DNA of 64,000 nt from Cercis canadensis. Lineage: Eukaryota > Streptophyta > Magnoliopsida > Fabales > Fabaceae. The notes under the pieces are model-generated. The model searched no databases. It worked only from the letters and a program-made list of their open reading frames with translations, and was not told where the DNA came from. This document shows, one piece after another, positions 54,874 through 64,000 of the stretch (the first letter of the stretch is position 1; every line of letters begins with the position of its first letter). Location of the stretch: assembly GCA_003255065.1 (NCBI GenBank), contig QAOA01006880.1:6032-70031 (forward strand). The letters are read 5' to 3'. A program made the position numbers and the translations under genes.

Positions 54874-56231
54874 ATAGTTGATAGATATTAGTATTAGATA
54901 GAGTTAATAAGGGTTTTTCTTGTACATTAGATAGACTTTGCATTGGTGTATACTTCCATCTAGTATTTTACGTAGTGTTTAAGTCATATTATGACTCTTG
55001 TAGCCACTGCTATATAAGCAGTCTTCTTCATTCAATGAAGTAATACAGTTTCCCTTCTTCTACATGGTATTAGAGCCTTCTTGCCTCACAGCAAAAGGAA
55101 AACACAAGGCAGGGCAGAGCAAAACAAAGGGGTGACTCTAGCCAGATCCTCTTCCTCTTCTACACAATATTCTATAGTGGAGCCGTTTCCTAGTTGGTTG
55201 ATTGCTGCCTCACCTTCCTCTTTCTTTTCTTCTCTCCTCCTCATGTTGATAATTTAGTACTTCTTCTCTGCTTCTAATGTTGATAGCTTAGTATCCACCA
55301 ATTACAACTCAGTGCCTTTGACCTCTATCCATTCTCTACTCGACCCTCTGCCAGTACAAATAGCCCTTGTTGCACTCCTATACTCTTTTATTCTAAACTC
55401 TATATATACCTTTTTCTATTGTAATATTTTTCTTTCAATTCTTAAAGTTGATTACTTTCTCAACTTCTTTCTTTGCTAGTTTTCTACCAATTATGTGGTA
55501 TTCTTTTAGTATCTTCTATTCCCTTTGAGCAAATTATTGAGAGACGCTTAATTCTCATTTCTTTCAAATTATGCTTCTTCCTTAAAATCTGACCAATTTT
55601 ACTTCACATGGCAGCTTATATAATTATTCTTCTATGTTTTCCGTACTATTTCTTCACAAATTGGCAACATCACTTTCTTTCTTTCTTTGCATATGCATGG
55701 GAATTTCGATCTTATAAATTCCATCTTATCTTCATCATCTCTCAATTCAACTCCTATAAGGACTCTTTTTTTTTTTTTTTCTCCCATCCTTACCTCGGGA
55801 TCCTAGTCATACAAGGATCAAACTCTTACCTTTTCTGATTAATATACAATCTCCTTTGCATACCAAGTGGATTAATGTAGGTTTGTAGCACATTTAAGCA
55901 AAAGATCAAGAAGAAATCATCTTACAGCATATCTCCACGACAATCAGCGAGCACATCTCTTTACCGAGTGCCGGCTTTCTCAAGTCAAGGGACAATCTGA
56001 CCAACTCTTAAAAGTGCCGCTCAGCTTGAGGGGGGATGATAGATATTAGTATTAGATAGAGTTCTATAATAAGGGATTTTCTTGTACATTAGATAGAGTT
56101 TGCATTGGTGTATACTTCTGTCTAGTATTTTACGTAGTGTTTAAGTCATATTCTGACTCTTGTAGCTACTGCAATATAAGTAGCCTTCTTCATTCAATAA
56201 AGTAATACGGTTTCCCTTCTTCTACAATAGT
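54874..56231 (+). mobile_element. Short non-autonomous copia derivative, TSD ATAGT
   Basis: The element spans 54879-56226 (1348 bp), with LTRs of 186 bp (54879-55064) and 190 bp (56037-56226). ATAGT flanks it at 54874-54878 and 56227-56231. The primer site TGGTATTAGAGCC starts at 55065 and the purine tract GAGGGGGGA precedes the 3' LTR. The 972-bp interior has no pol. Just before the tract, residues like LKVPLSLRGDD resemble the tail of copia pol, so it is a deletion derivative. The 55608-55838 ORF is not recognisable. Confidence 0.9.
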
Positions 56232-57011
56232 AACATTTGAGTTTAATCTAAAATGAAATTAGAACTCTAAACTCACATGAACTTTTTCATAGAATAGTAA
56301 AGTATCATTCCTCGTTTCATATAAATTGGATCCCTTCAAAAGGGGTCACCCTTTCCTGGGTCTTTCTTCTCTACGGAGGAGTAGAAGCGTTTTTACATTA
56401 CAGCATAACTAAAAGTCAAAAATTTCGTAAACAAATTAGAAACAAGTAAAATTGCGTATCATGCATTTTTATATTTTAACTTAACTAAAATATAAAAGAC
56501 AAGTAAAAAAATAAACTCATATAAAACAGCGTTTCAGTAGTAGCAAAAGCCCCTTTTGGTTCTTAATTTGCACTCTAGCAAAGCAAAGAGACAAAGTAGC
56601 TCAAAAGAGTCGAGGGAAAAATCTGATCGTTTTCCTCACAATCTAATATTTAATTAAACAAATCCTTTTCAACAGGATTGGAGAGGATTTGGCATGCCGG
56701 ACCAAACATACTATGTCTTAAGACAGTGCAAAACGATATTTTTATGGCGAGCTTTACAATACACAGTTATTATTGTGTACTCATAAATAATTAAACACAA
56801 CTAGTTATACGTAGCAGAACTAACCCTAATTAAGATACCATTACGAAGATCTCAAAAAATTAAATTTCTCTATTAGTGTCAAATACCCAAATAATTGAGA
56901 AATTTTGCATTTACCTCAAAGTTACACAATTTAAATAGTTAACTTGAAATTGAGGGTAACTTTGACCCAATTAAATTTCAAATTTGTCAACTATTTAGGT
57001 GTTTAATTCAT
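56232..57011. other. Host spacer
   Basis: AT-rich, non-coding, no repeats or element ends seen. Confidence 0.5.
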
Positions 57012-57384
57012 ATCAGGTGTTGACACCCAAATTTTGCACTCACTTCATACAAAATAATTCTCCATGGATACTTTGGGTTAAGTCTCACAATTCTATTTTT
57101 GTACATTGGCCTTTTGATTTTATTTTATTTTGAGGCCTAATCCAAATATCTCTAATACTACAAAATAAAAATAAAAATAGAAACAACAAATAAAATGAAA
57201 TAGTTGATAAAGAATATCTTTCATTTTTCAAAACAAAAGATCCTATCAAGATTCATTAAAATGAGACAGAAAAAAATTAAATGAAAACATGGTGCAGCAA
57301 GCAACCCTTTTGGCATTTTCACCTCATCTCCATTGGGTGACACCACCTCTTGGTTGACTGGCCACCATTGCCTTCTTTGGCTGC

Positions 57385-57685
57385 ACAACTGTCGAGAACC
57401 AATTCAACTTAAAAGCCTAAGCTGATAGGTGAAGGCTCATGAATGATTTTATATCTAACACGCCCCCACACTCGAAAACCCTTTGGGCTTGAAGCGTGGA
57501 TAAAGCACAGGCCTATTTATACCATGTGCTGAAATTTCAATTTAATTGAGAAAGTGAGGATAGAAGGATTCGATCTCCTGACCATTTGGTTAAAGAGGCT
57601 CTGATACCATGTCAAGAACCGATTCAACCTAAAAGCTTAAGCTGATAGGTGAAGACCCATAAATGATTTTATATCTAACAACAAC
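57385..57685 (-). mobile_element. TRIM element, 291 bp, TSD ACAAC
   Basis: The element spans 57390-57680 with 71-bp terminal repeats (57390-57460 and 57610-57680), TGTCGAGAACC/TGTCAAGAACC to TATATCTAACA. ACAAC flanks it. On the minus strand the primer site TGGTATCAGAGC (57598-57609) abuts the right LTR. The purine tract GTGGGGGCG lies beside the left one. The interior has no ORF. This size and layout define a terminal-repeat retrotransposon in miniature. The LTRs differ by seven transitions. Confidence 0.93.
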
Positions 57686-57954
57686 CTGCAAAGGGGAGAA
57701 TAAGGGTTTAACATTAATAAGAAAATGAACCCCAATTCTAGCTATAAAAAGTCTCCCCAAGTAGAACAAAATACAGCAGCCAAATAGAGAAAAAAGATAC
57801 TAAGTGAACCACAGAGAGTAAGATACAGGGAGAAGGGAAACTTTGAAAATTTGAGAAGCATAGCAACCCTCACAGAGTGAACCAAATAGCAACATTCAAA
57901 TAAACATCCAGTTCAGGTACCAATTCTATCCCATTTTTTTTCTATTGAATTTCC

Positions 57955-58393
57955 TATTAGTCACGTCTCTTAAGACTAAGATGACCCACTAAAGAGATAT
58001 TTATCTACCACTAATAAGAGATATGTATCTATTAGATAACTGATAAGATATGTTTATCTACCAAATAATTAGTGGATGTTTATTCATTAATAAGATACAT
58101 TTATCTATTAGATAATTATTCGATAATTAGCTAGTTGTGAGAAGAGATAGTTATCATGAGATAACTGTTAAAGAGTTAGTTTCCTTGATGAAAGGAAATT
58201 GTAGCAGATAGTTATCTAATAGAGTCTCTAGCCTAGCCTATAAATAGTTTGCGATACTCCATTAATATCAGGCATAAGGAAAAGGCATAGGCTAGAAGCA
58301 CTCTCTCAGTTCTTCTAAATACTATTACGCATCAATGGCTGGAGGTTAGTAATTTTGCAATAAAGTTTACGTCTATCAATTTAATTTCTCTCA
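57955..58393 (+). repeat. 5' LTR of copia-5
   Basis: 439 bp, starting TATTAGTCACG (TG mutated to TA) and ending TTTCTCTCA. It has CCTATAAATAG near 58238 as a TATA-like site and many ATTAGATAA/TTATCTA words. Confidence 0.9.
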
Positions 58394-58589
58394 TTTGGTA
58401 TCAGAGCTCAGTTAATACCTCTGCCTTTTTGCATCTGTTGTGCCGAACAAATTATGCTTTCATAGCTTAAAAGCTATACTATTTGGAAACATAGAGAGGC
58501 ACATATTCCTTTGTTATATACATGTATTCCTATGGGTCTAGTGGTCTAGTAGTGATGGTAAAGTTGTTGGTTTTGGAACTATGATTGAC

Positions 58590-59730
58590 AATTTATTTAA
58601 AATTGATTTAGGCCCCACTTTTGAGTCAAGTCCATTAACCCTACACACCACCAATATTGGTGTTAAGCAAACTATTGCAAATGAAAATTCGTCCTTACTT
58701 TGGCACAGGAGATTGGGACATATCTCCATTGAGAGAATCAAAAGGTTAGTAAAAGAATGGATTCTACAGGATCTTAACTTTATTTATTTTGGCACTTGTG
58801 TAGACTGGATAAAGGGCAAGCAGCCTAACAAGTCCACTAAAGGTGCCAGAAGAAGTAGTGAGCTTCTTGAGATCATACATACAGATATATTTGGTCCTTT
58901 TCTTACCCCATGTCTAAATGGTTATAGATATTTTATCTCATTCATTGATGATCATTCAAGATATATTTATTTTTATCTCTTGTTTGATGAGTCAGAGGCA
59001 CTTGATGCCTTTAAGGTTTTCAAAACAAAGGTGGAGAAACAAAAAGAAAAGAAAATAAAGATAGTAAAATCAAACAGGGGTGGTGAATATTATGGTAGAT
59101 ACACAAAAAAGGACAAGCACCAGGTCCATTGGCTAAATTCCTTCAAGAAGAGGGCATTATTACTCAATACTCAATTGTAGGCACACCTCAACAAAATTGT
59201 GTGGCTAAAAGAAGGAATTGTACCTTAATGGAGATGGTGAGAAGTATGGTTAGCAATTCAAGTTTAACTATATCTCTTTGGAGTGAAGCCTTGAAAATCT
59301 TTGTGTATATCTTAAATAGAGTTTCATCAAAGGTTGTTCCAAAAACACCTTTTGAAATATGGAACAGATGGAAACCCAGTTTAAGACATTTACACATATG
59401 AGGTTGTCCAGTTGAAGTAAGAGTTTACAACCCAAACTTGGGAAAACTGGACCTAAGAACAATAAGTGGTTATTTCATTGGTTATACAGTTAACTCCAAG
59501 GGATATAGGTTTTATTGTTCTTCACATACTCCTAAAATAGTTGAAGCTATAAATGCTAAGTTTCTTGAAGATCATGAAGTTAGTGGAAGTGGAAATTCTC
59601 AAAAAGTGGTATTTAAAGAAACAAGGGAACCATCTATTGTACCTCCGTGTATAATGGATTTAATTCCTATTCAAGCCAACCCTTATAATGCTATTGAATA
59701 ACAACTTGTTCAACCACCACTTAATGAGAA
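58590..59730 (+). pseudogene. copia-5 GAG-pre-integrase and integrase, catalytically altered
   Basis: The text reads LLWHRRLGHISIERIKR, IHTDIFGPFLTPC, SFIDDHSRYIYFYLL, KIVKSNRGGEYYG and [12 protein letters not shown]. The first catalytic Asp (HTDIF) is present. The second is Asn (KSNRGGE where KSDRGGE is usual) and the Glu is Lys (VAKRRN where VAERRN is usual). A frameshift near 59130 and a TGA at about 59399 add to the damage. The zinc region has lost its usual CxxC (CVDWIKGKQ). Confidence 0.85.
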
Positions 59731-61441
59731 CTTGCTACATGAAGAACCTGCTAATATGAAACCCATTGAACAAGAAACAGTAGAACTAAGAAAATCTTCA
59801 AGAACGAGAAAGCCAGCAATTTCTAGTGATTACATTACATACCTCCAAGAATTTGATTATAATGTTGGACCTAACAATGATCCAAATTCATTTTCACAAG
59901 CCATGAGTGAAGTAAATTCCATACTATGGTATAATGCCATGAAAGAGGAAATGGAATATATGACAAAGAACCAAGTATTGGACCTTGTCGAATTACCAAA
60001 AAGGGCATCCATTGTAGGATGCAAATGGGTCTATAAAACAAAGAAAGATTATTCTGGTAATATTGAAAGGTATAAAGCAAGACTTGTGGCCAAAGGTTTC
60101 ACTCAAAGGAAAGGCATTGATTATCATGAAACCTTCTCTCCAGTTTCAAAAAAAGAATCATTTAGGATAATCATGGCCTTAGTAGCTCATCTTGATTTAG
60201 AGTTACATCAAATGGATGTGAAAACATCATTCTTAAATGGAGAACTTGAGGAGGAAGTGTACAAGCACTAACCTGAAGGTTTTGAAAGTCAAGAGGGTAG
60301 TCATATGGTTTGCAAATTAAAGAAATCCATATATGGACTAAAGCAAGCATCCCGCTAGTGGTATACAAAGTTCTACAACATTGTTTTCTCTTATGGTTTT
60401 GTAGAGAACATTGTTGATCAATGTATACACCTTAAAATTAGTGGGAGCAAATTCACAGGCTTAGTCCTATATGTTGATAACATTCTTCTTTCAAGCAGTG
60501 ACCTTGAGCTTTTGCGAGAGACAAAGCTATTTCATTATCAGAACTTTGAAACGAAGGATATGGGTGAAGCCTCTTATGTCATTGGCATAGAGATTCATAG
60601 AGACAAATCCCTAAGGGCATTAGGACTATCTCAGAAAGCCTACATTTAAAAAGTTCTAGAAAGATTTAGGATGAATGATTGTTCATCTATAGTTGCACCC
60701 ATAGTCAAATGGGACAAATTCTATCAGTATCAGTTTCCTCATAATCCATTGGAAGTGAAACAAATGGAAAACATTCCATATGCTTCAGCAGTAGGAAGCC
60801 TTATGTATGCACTAGATCTGACGATGCCTTTGTAATAGGAATGTTGGGTAGATATCAAATTAACCCTAGTATGGAGCATTGGAAAGCTGCTAAAAGGGTT
60901 ATGAGATATCTTTAGGGAACCAAGGACTACAGATTGACATACAAGCATTCGGATAATTTGGAAGTGATTGGATATTCAGATTCTGATCATGATGGATGTG
61001 TAGACACCTTAAGGTCTATTTCAGGATACATCTTTCTCCTAGCTAGAGGTGTTATATCTTAAGGAAGTAAAAAAGCAAGGTCATGTTACATCATCCATAA
61101 TGGAAGCTGAATTTATTGCATGCTATAAAGCTACATCACAAGCAATATGGTTAAAGAATTTCATATATGGCCTGAAAATTGTTGATTCCATTGAAAGGCC
61201 ACTAAGGATTTATTGTGATAATTTGGCTACAGTATTCTTTGCAAATAATAACAAGATTGGAGGCCAAACCAAGTATATCAACATTAAGTATTTGATTATC
61301 AAAGAAAAGGTCAAGGACCGAATTGTTGTTATTGAGCATATAAGCACTAAATTGATGACTGTTGATCCATTGCCTAAAGGCATGCAGGCTAAAGACTTCA
61401 AGGATCATGTGGATCATATGGGACATGCTAGCTCAAATTAG
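59731..61441 (+). pseudogene. copia-5 reverse transcriptase and RNase H, catalytically altered
   Basis: Reverse transcriptase reads KSSRTRKPAISSDYITYL, MTKNQVLDLVELPKRAS, CKWVYKTKKDYSGNIERYK and QMDVKTSFLNGELEEEVY, then a TAA at 60269. The catalytic box reads YVDN (about 60470), losing one Asp. Further stops lie at about 60355 and 60646. RNase H has YSDSDHDGCVDTLRSISGY, then after a frameshift SSIMEAEFIACYKATSQ and YCDNLATVFFANN. The ORF ends at 61439. Confidence 0.87.
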
Positions 61442-61808
61442 ACCATTTGTTTTTCTTTGACATCTTTGGTTATTGTATTTATTTATTATAGACATAAAGT
61501 TTATGTGCACATTAAGATTTTCTTGAATAAAGTTTGATTTATTTTTGAATCAATAAAGTTGGACCTTGAATGAGCTCATAATGAGTAATTCATATAATTA
61601 GATGCTTATTTGAAAATAATCAAACATTGTAATACATGGAAGGAAGTGTTTGCTATGTTGAGCATAACCACCATGATTCATGTATTGAGAATTTTTAAAT
61701 GAGCATTTTGCCATAACTAGCTAAAGTGACATGAAGCAAATTTGGCCAAACTAAAGTTTGTCACAAAAGGAAATTATCTGATAAAGCCATGTGGGCCAAG
61801 TGGGAGAA

Positions 61809-62249
61809 TGTTAGCCATGTCTATTTTGAGACTAAGATGACCCACTAAAGAGATATTTATCTACCACTAATAAGATATATGTATATATTAGATAACTGAT
61901 AAGATATGTTTATCAATCAGACAATTAGTGGATGTTTATTCACTAATAAGATACATTTATCTATTAGACAATTATTCTATAATTAGCTAGTTGTGAGAAG
62001 AGACAGTTTTCTTGAGATAACTGTTAAAGAGTTAGTCTCCTTGATGGAAAGAAACTGTTATAGATAGTTATCTGATAAGGTCCCTAGCCTAGCCTATAAA
62101 TAGCTTGTGATACTCCATCATTATAAGGCATAAGGAAAAGGCATAGGCTAAAAGCACTCTCTCAGTTTTTCTAAATACTACTACGCATCAATGGCTGGAG
62201 GTTAGTAATTCCAGATTAAAGTTTATGTCTATCAGTTTAATTTCTCTCA
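61809..62249 (+). repeat. 3' LTR of copia-5
   Basis: 441 bp, TGTTAGCCATGTC to TTTCTCTCA, preceded by the purine tract AAGTGGGAGAA (61798-61808). It pairs with 57955-58393. Confidence 0.9.
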
Positions 62250-62254
62250 TTTCC

Positions 62255-64000
62255 ATTTTTGTTGCACTACACACCACACACAGAGTGTATCTGTGTCACA
62301 ACTTGCCTACTTTTTTCAAACAAACAAAGACCCAAATTAGAGAGAGAAACCCCCTTTCAGAGAGAGATACCAAATTAGGAAGGAGAGAGCTAAAAAAATC
62401 AATTCCACCCCCAAATCAACCATTAGAGTGACAAATTTTTAGAGAGAGAAATAGACTCCTACAGAGAGAAAAATAGAGAGAGAAAGGAGGGAATTCGTAC
62501 CTTTGCCAGCAATGGTTGAGAAATAGAACCAAATCCATGGGAGCTCTATGTTTTTCTCCACCTACGTTCCCCCTTGTCTCTTGCATTTATTTTCACCCAT
62601 GCCCCTCTCTTTGTTCTTGTTTCCTTATTTCTCTTCTCTAATGGTGTGTTTTAAGTTTCAATGTATTTATTTCCTTTTTATCTTTTTCTTGAGTTAGGAT
62701 CATTTGGGCTTTTAACATTGCTGTTGGAGTTTTTATTTGGTTTAGTTATGGTGGGTTTGTTTATTTTAGTTATGGAGTTGGTATTGGCTTTGCTTATTTG
62801 GCATTTGTGGGGTTCTATTATCAATTGGATCAGGCCATGAATTGGACCTAGCTTGTTTTTGTTCTTTTTCTTAACTTACTTCCTATTCATTACTCGGTTT
62901 GGGTCATTTTCTTGGTCATGTTAATTTTTGTTACTTGCTGATTGGGCAGGTTCGAATTGGGTTGTGTTTTTTATTTTATTTTTTTTACTTGTTGGGATTA
63001 GGCCTTTGTTTCTTTTAATTGGGCTAGGTTATTTTTTTTGTTTTGTTTATCTTCTATTTAAGGGTTATAGTGTTAAATATATTTAGATTTTTTATTTCTT
63101 TCTTTTCTTTTTGAACTCATCTATTTAGGACTCATGTTTTATTTTTGGGCTACTCTAATTTATTTATTTGTTCTTTGTATATTATTGTTATCATTTTTTA
63201 TTATTTTATCCTAATGGCACTAATTTATTTCATCTTATTTATTTTGCATGTTTCATGCATTTCACATTATACTTAATCATTTTTTGTAAATAAAATTAAA
63301 GTCTGACTACGGATTAAATTAAAGAATAATTGTATTGATAATTTTTCCTAATGTTTCTGAGGTGAGGGATAAATTTCTTAGTTATGCCAGAGGTACTGGT
63401 GTGGCCAATGAAATTCTCAATATCGCTTTTATCTCTTTAATTATTGTATCTCTAGTATTTATTTGCTACATTGTAATTCATCTCATCGTAACATTATTTT
63501 TACTTATGATAGAATAAGATTACCAATGAGGAAATAATCAAAATTAGTCATAATGATGACGACGTTTTGACATTCCGAAGGTAAAAGGATCTATCTAATT
63601 TTGCTAGAAGTACTGGCGAGACTTGAGGTTGACCCCTCATAAAAAAAAATTTCTATGCATAATTTTCCCTAAAATTAAACCTTGAGCACAACATCCTAAT
63701 TTTTATTTGCCTTAAACTATGGGTCAAATATACCGATGAGGGAATAATCAAAATTAGCATAATGATGGCAACATTTTGATATTCCAGAGTTGAAGAGTGT
63801 CAATTTAGTTTTTCCAAATATGCTGGTGGACTTAAAGAAATACCTCTAATAAAAAAATCCTTGACCACAAATCTCTACTTTTAATACACATAATAAATTA
63901 CATTTTTGCGCATTTTGTAGTTATCATTTTAGTTATTAAAATGTTAAACATTGCTTATGACAAAATAGATTAGGGGAGGATTGTAATGACAATCATTTAT
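62255..64000. other. Non-coding right end with purine leader and dispersed repeats
   Basis: 62338-62490 is rich in AGAGAGAGA and looks like a transcript leader. 62560-63300 is T-rich and intron-like. From 63335 three related stretches share words: GGATAAATTTC, then AATAATCAAAATTAG with CATAATGATG (63531 and 63745), followed each time by TTTTGACATTCC or TTTTGATATTCC. The last two are about 214 bases apart. No gene is supported. Confidence 0.5.

Larger units (their letters stand above)
57950..62254 (+). mobile_element. Ty1/copia element copia-5, gag and protease deleted, TSD TTTCC
   Basis: The element spans 57955-62249, with TTTCC at 57950-57954 and 62250-62254. LTRs are 439 and 441 bp, with roughly 9% divergence. 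The primer site TGGTATCAGAGC begins at 58396. Only about 180 bases separate it from the GAG-pre-integrase text, so gag and protease are gone. Integrase and reverse transcriptase carry changes at catalytic residues. Confidence 0.92.
57012..64000 (+). mobile_element. Probable outer LTR hosting a TRIM and copia-5
   Basis: TGTTGACACCCAAATTTTGC near 57012 resembles the start of common plant Ty3/gypsy LTRs. Outside the two inserts the text continues with CTATAAAAAGTCTCC (57740, TATA-like), AGAGAGAGA-rich leader sequence (62338-62490) and a U5-like part with repeated ...GAGGGATAAATTTC... words up to 64000. Neither the LTR end nor a partner LTR is in the window, so this is an inference from layout. 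Confidence 0.4.

Noticed and set aside
55608..55838. Hydrophobic 76-codon ORF in the short copia derivative
   Set aside because: T-rich interior of a non-autonomous element, with no conserved residues.
63335..63517. 60-codon ORF with a possible membrane segment
   Set aside because: Starts with a non-ATG codon, lies in the presumed LTR and overlaps the repeated module. Its hydrophobicity follows from T-richness.
1..64000. tRNA, rRNA or other structured RNA genes
   Set aside because: No cloverleaf, 5S, snRNA or miRNA-like pattern could be supported. The tRNA-like words are primer binding sites.

Overview
This looks like nuclear DNA from a eudicot plant, in a repeat-rich region. The evidence is plant-type Ty1/copia and Ty3/gypsy elements with tRNA-Met and tRNA-Asp primer sites, a TRIM element, a plant-type GH18 chitinase-like gene and an F-box/FBA gene. 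AT-rich spacers with intron-like and TATA signals fit too. I cannot name the species. No rRNA, tRNA or CRISPR feature was seen. Most of the 64 kb is LTR retrotransposons nested in each other. I could read 14 insertions with terminal repeats; 12 have perfect 5-bp target-site duplications (TSDs) and two have imperfect ones.

Layout. 1-7810: minus-strand remnant of a Tat/Retand-like Ty3/gypsy element with integrase and an archaeal-type RNase H. Beyond the pol stop lie a 61/62-bp tandem array and a decayed, apparently spliced gene on the opposite strand. Its pol is split by a composite solo-LTR insertion (5040-7644, TSD GCCTG), and an Athila-like element (LTR 7811-9289, tRNA-Asp PBS, broken gag) breaks it off at 7810. 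12990-13844: the only host gene that reads cleanly, a GH18 chitinase-like/RuBisCO-associated-protein-like gene. Relics of at least two more copies lie at 14841 and 21755. 17361-21013: Reina-like chromovirus lacking gag and protease.

24512-29562: complete but mutated copia element (copia-1). 29582-35951: a 1.5-kb LTR element that carries only gag (TR-GAG type), whose 3' LTR is split by copia-2 (29851-34693). 36190-38680: minus-strand F-box/FBA gene cut in its F-box by a solo LTR (37076-38559). 38803-46905: copia-3, inserted about 120 bp upstream of that gene's ATG and itself hit by two more solo LTRs of the same family. 47363-51599: copia-4, the youngest by LTR comparison, with an undersized N gap. 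53458-54765: a fourth solo LTR of that family. 54879-56226: a short copia deletion derivative. About 57012 to the window end: probably one long outer LTR holding a 291-bp TRIM (57390-57680) and copia-5 (57955-62249), which has lost gag and protease and has mutated catalytic residues.

The genes do not form an operon or pathway. The picture is a host locus (GH18 cluster remnants, an F-box gene) invaded in successive layers. Most lesions in the element ORFs are in-frame stops at positions where CAA/CAG/CGA/TGG would be expected, with fewer frameshifts. That fits C-to-T decay of methylated DNA. LTR divergences quoted were counted by eye and are approximate.
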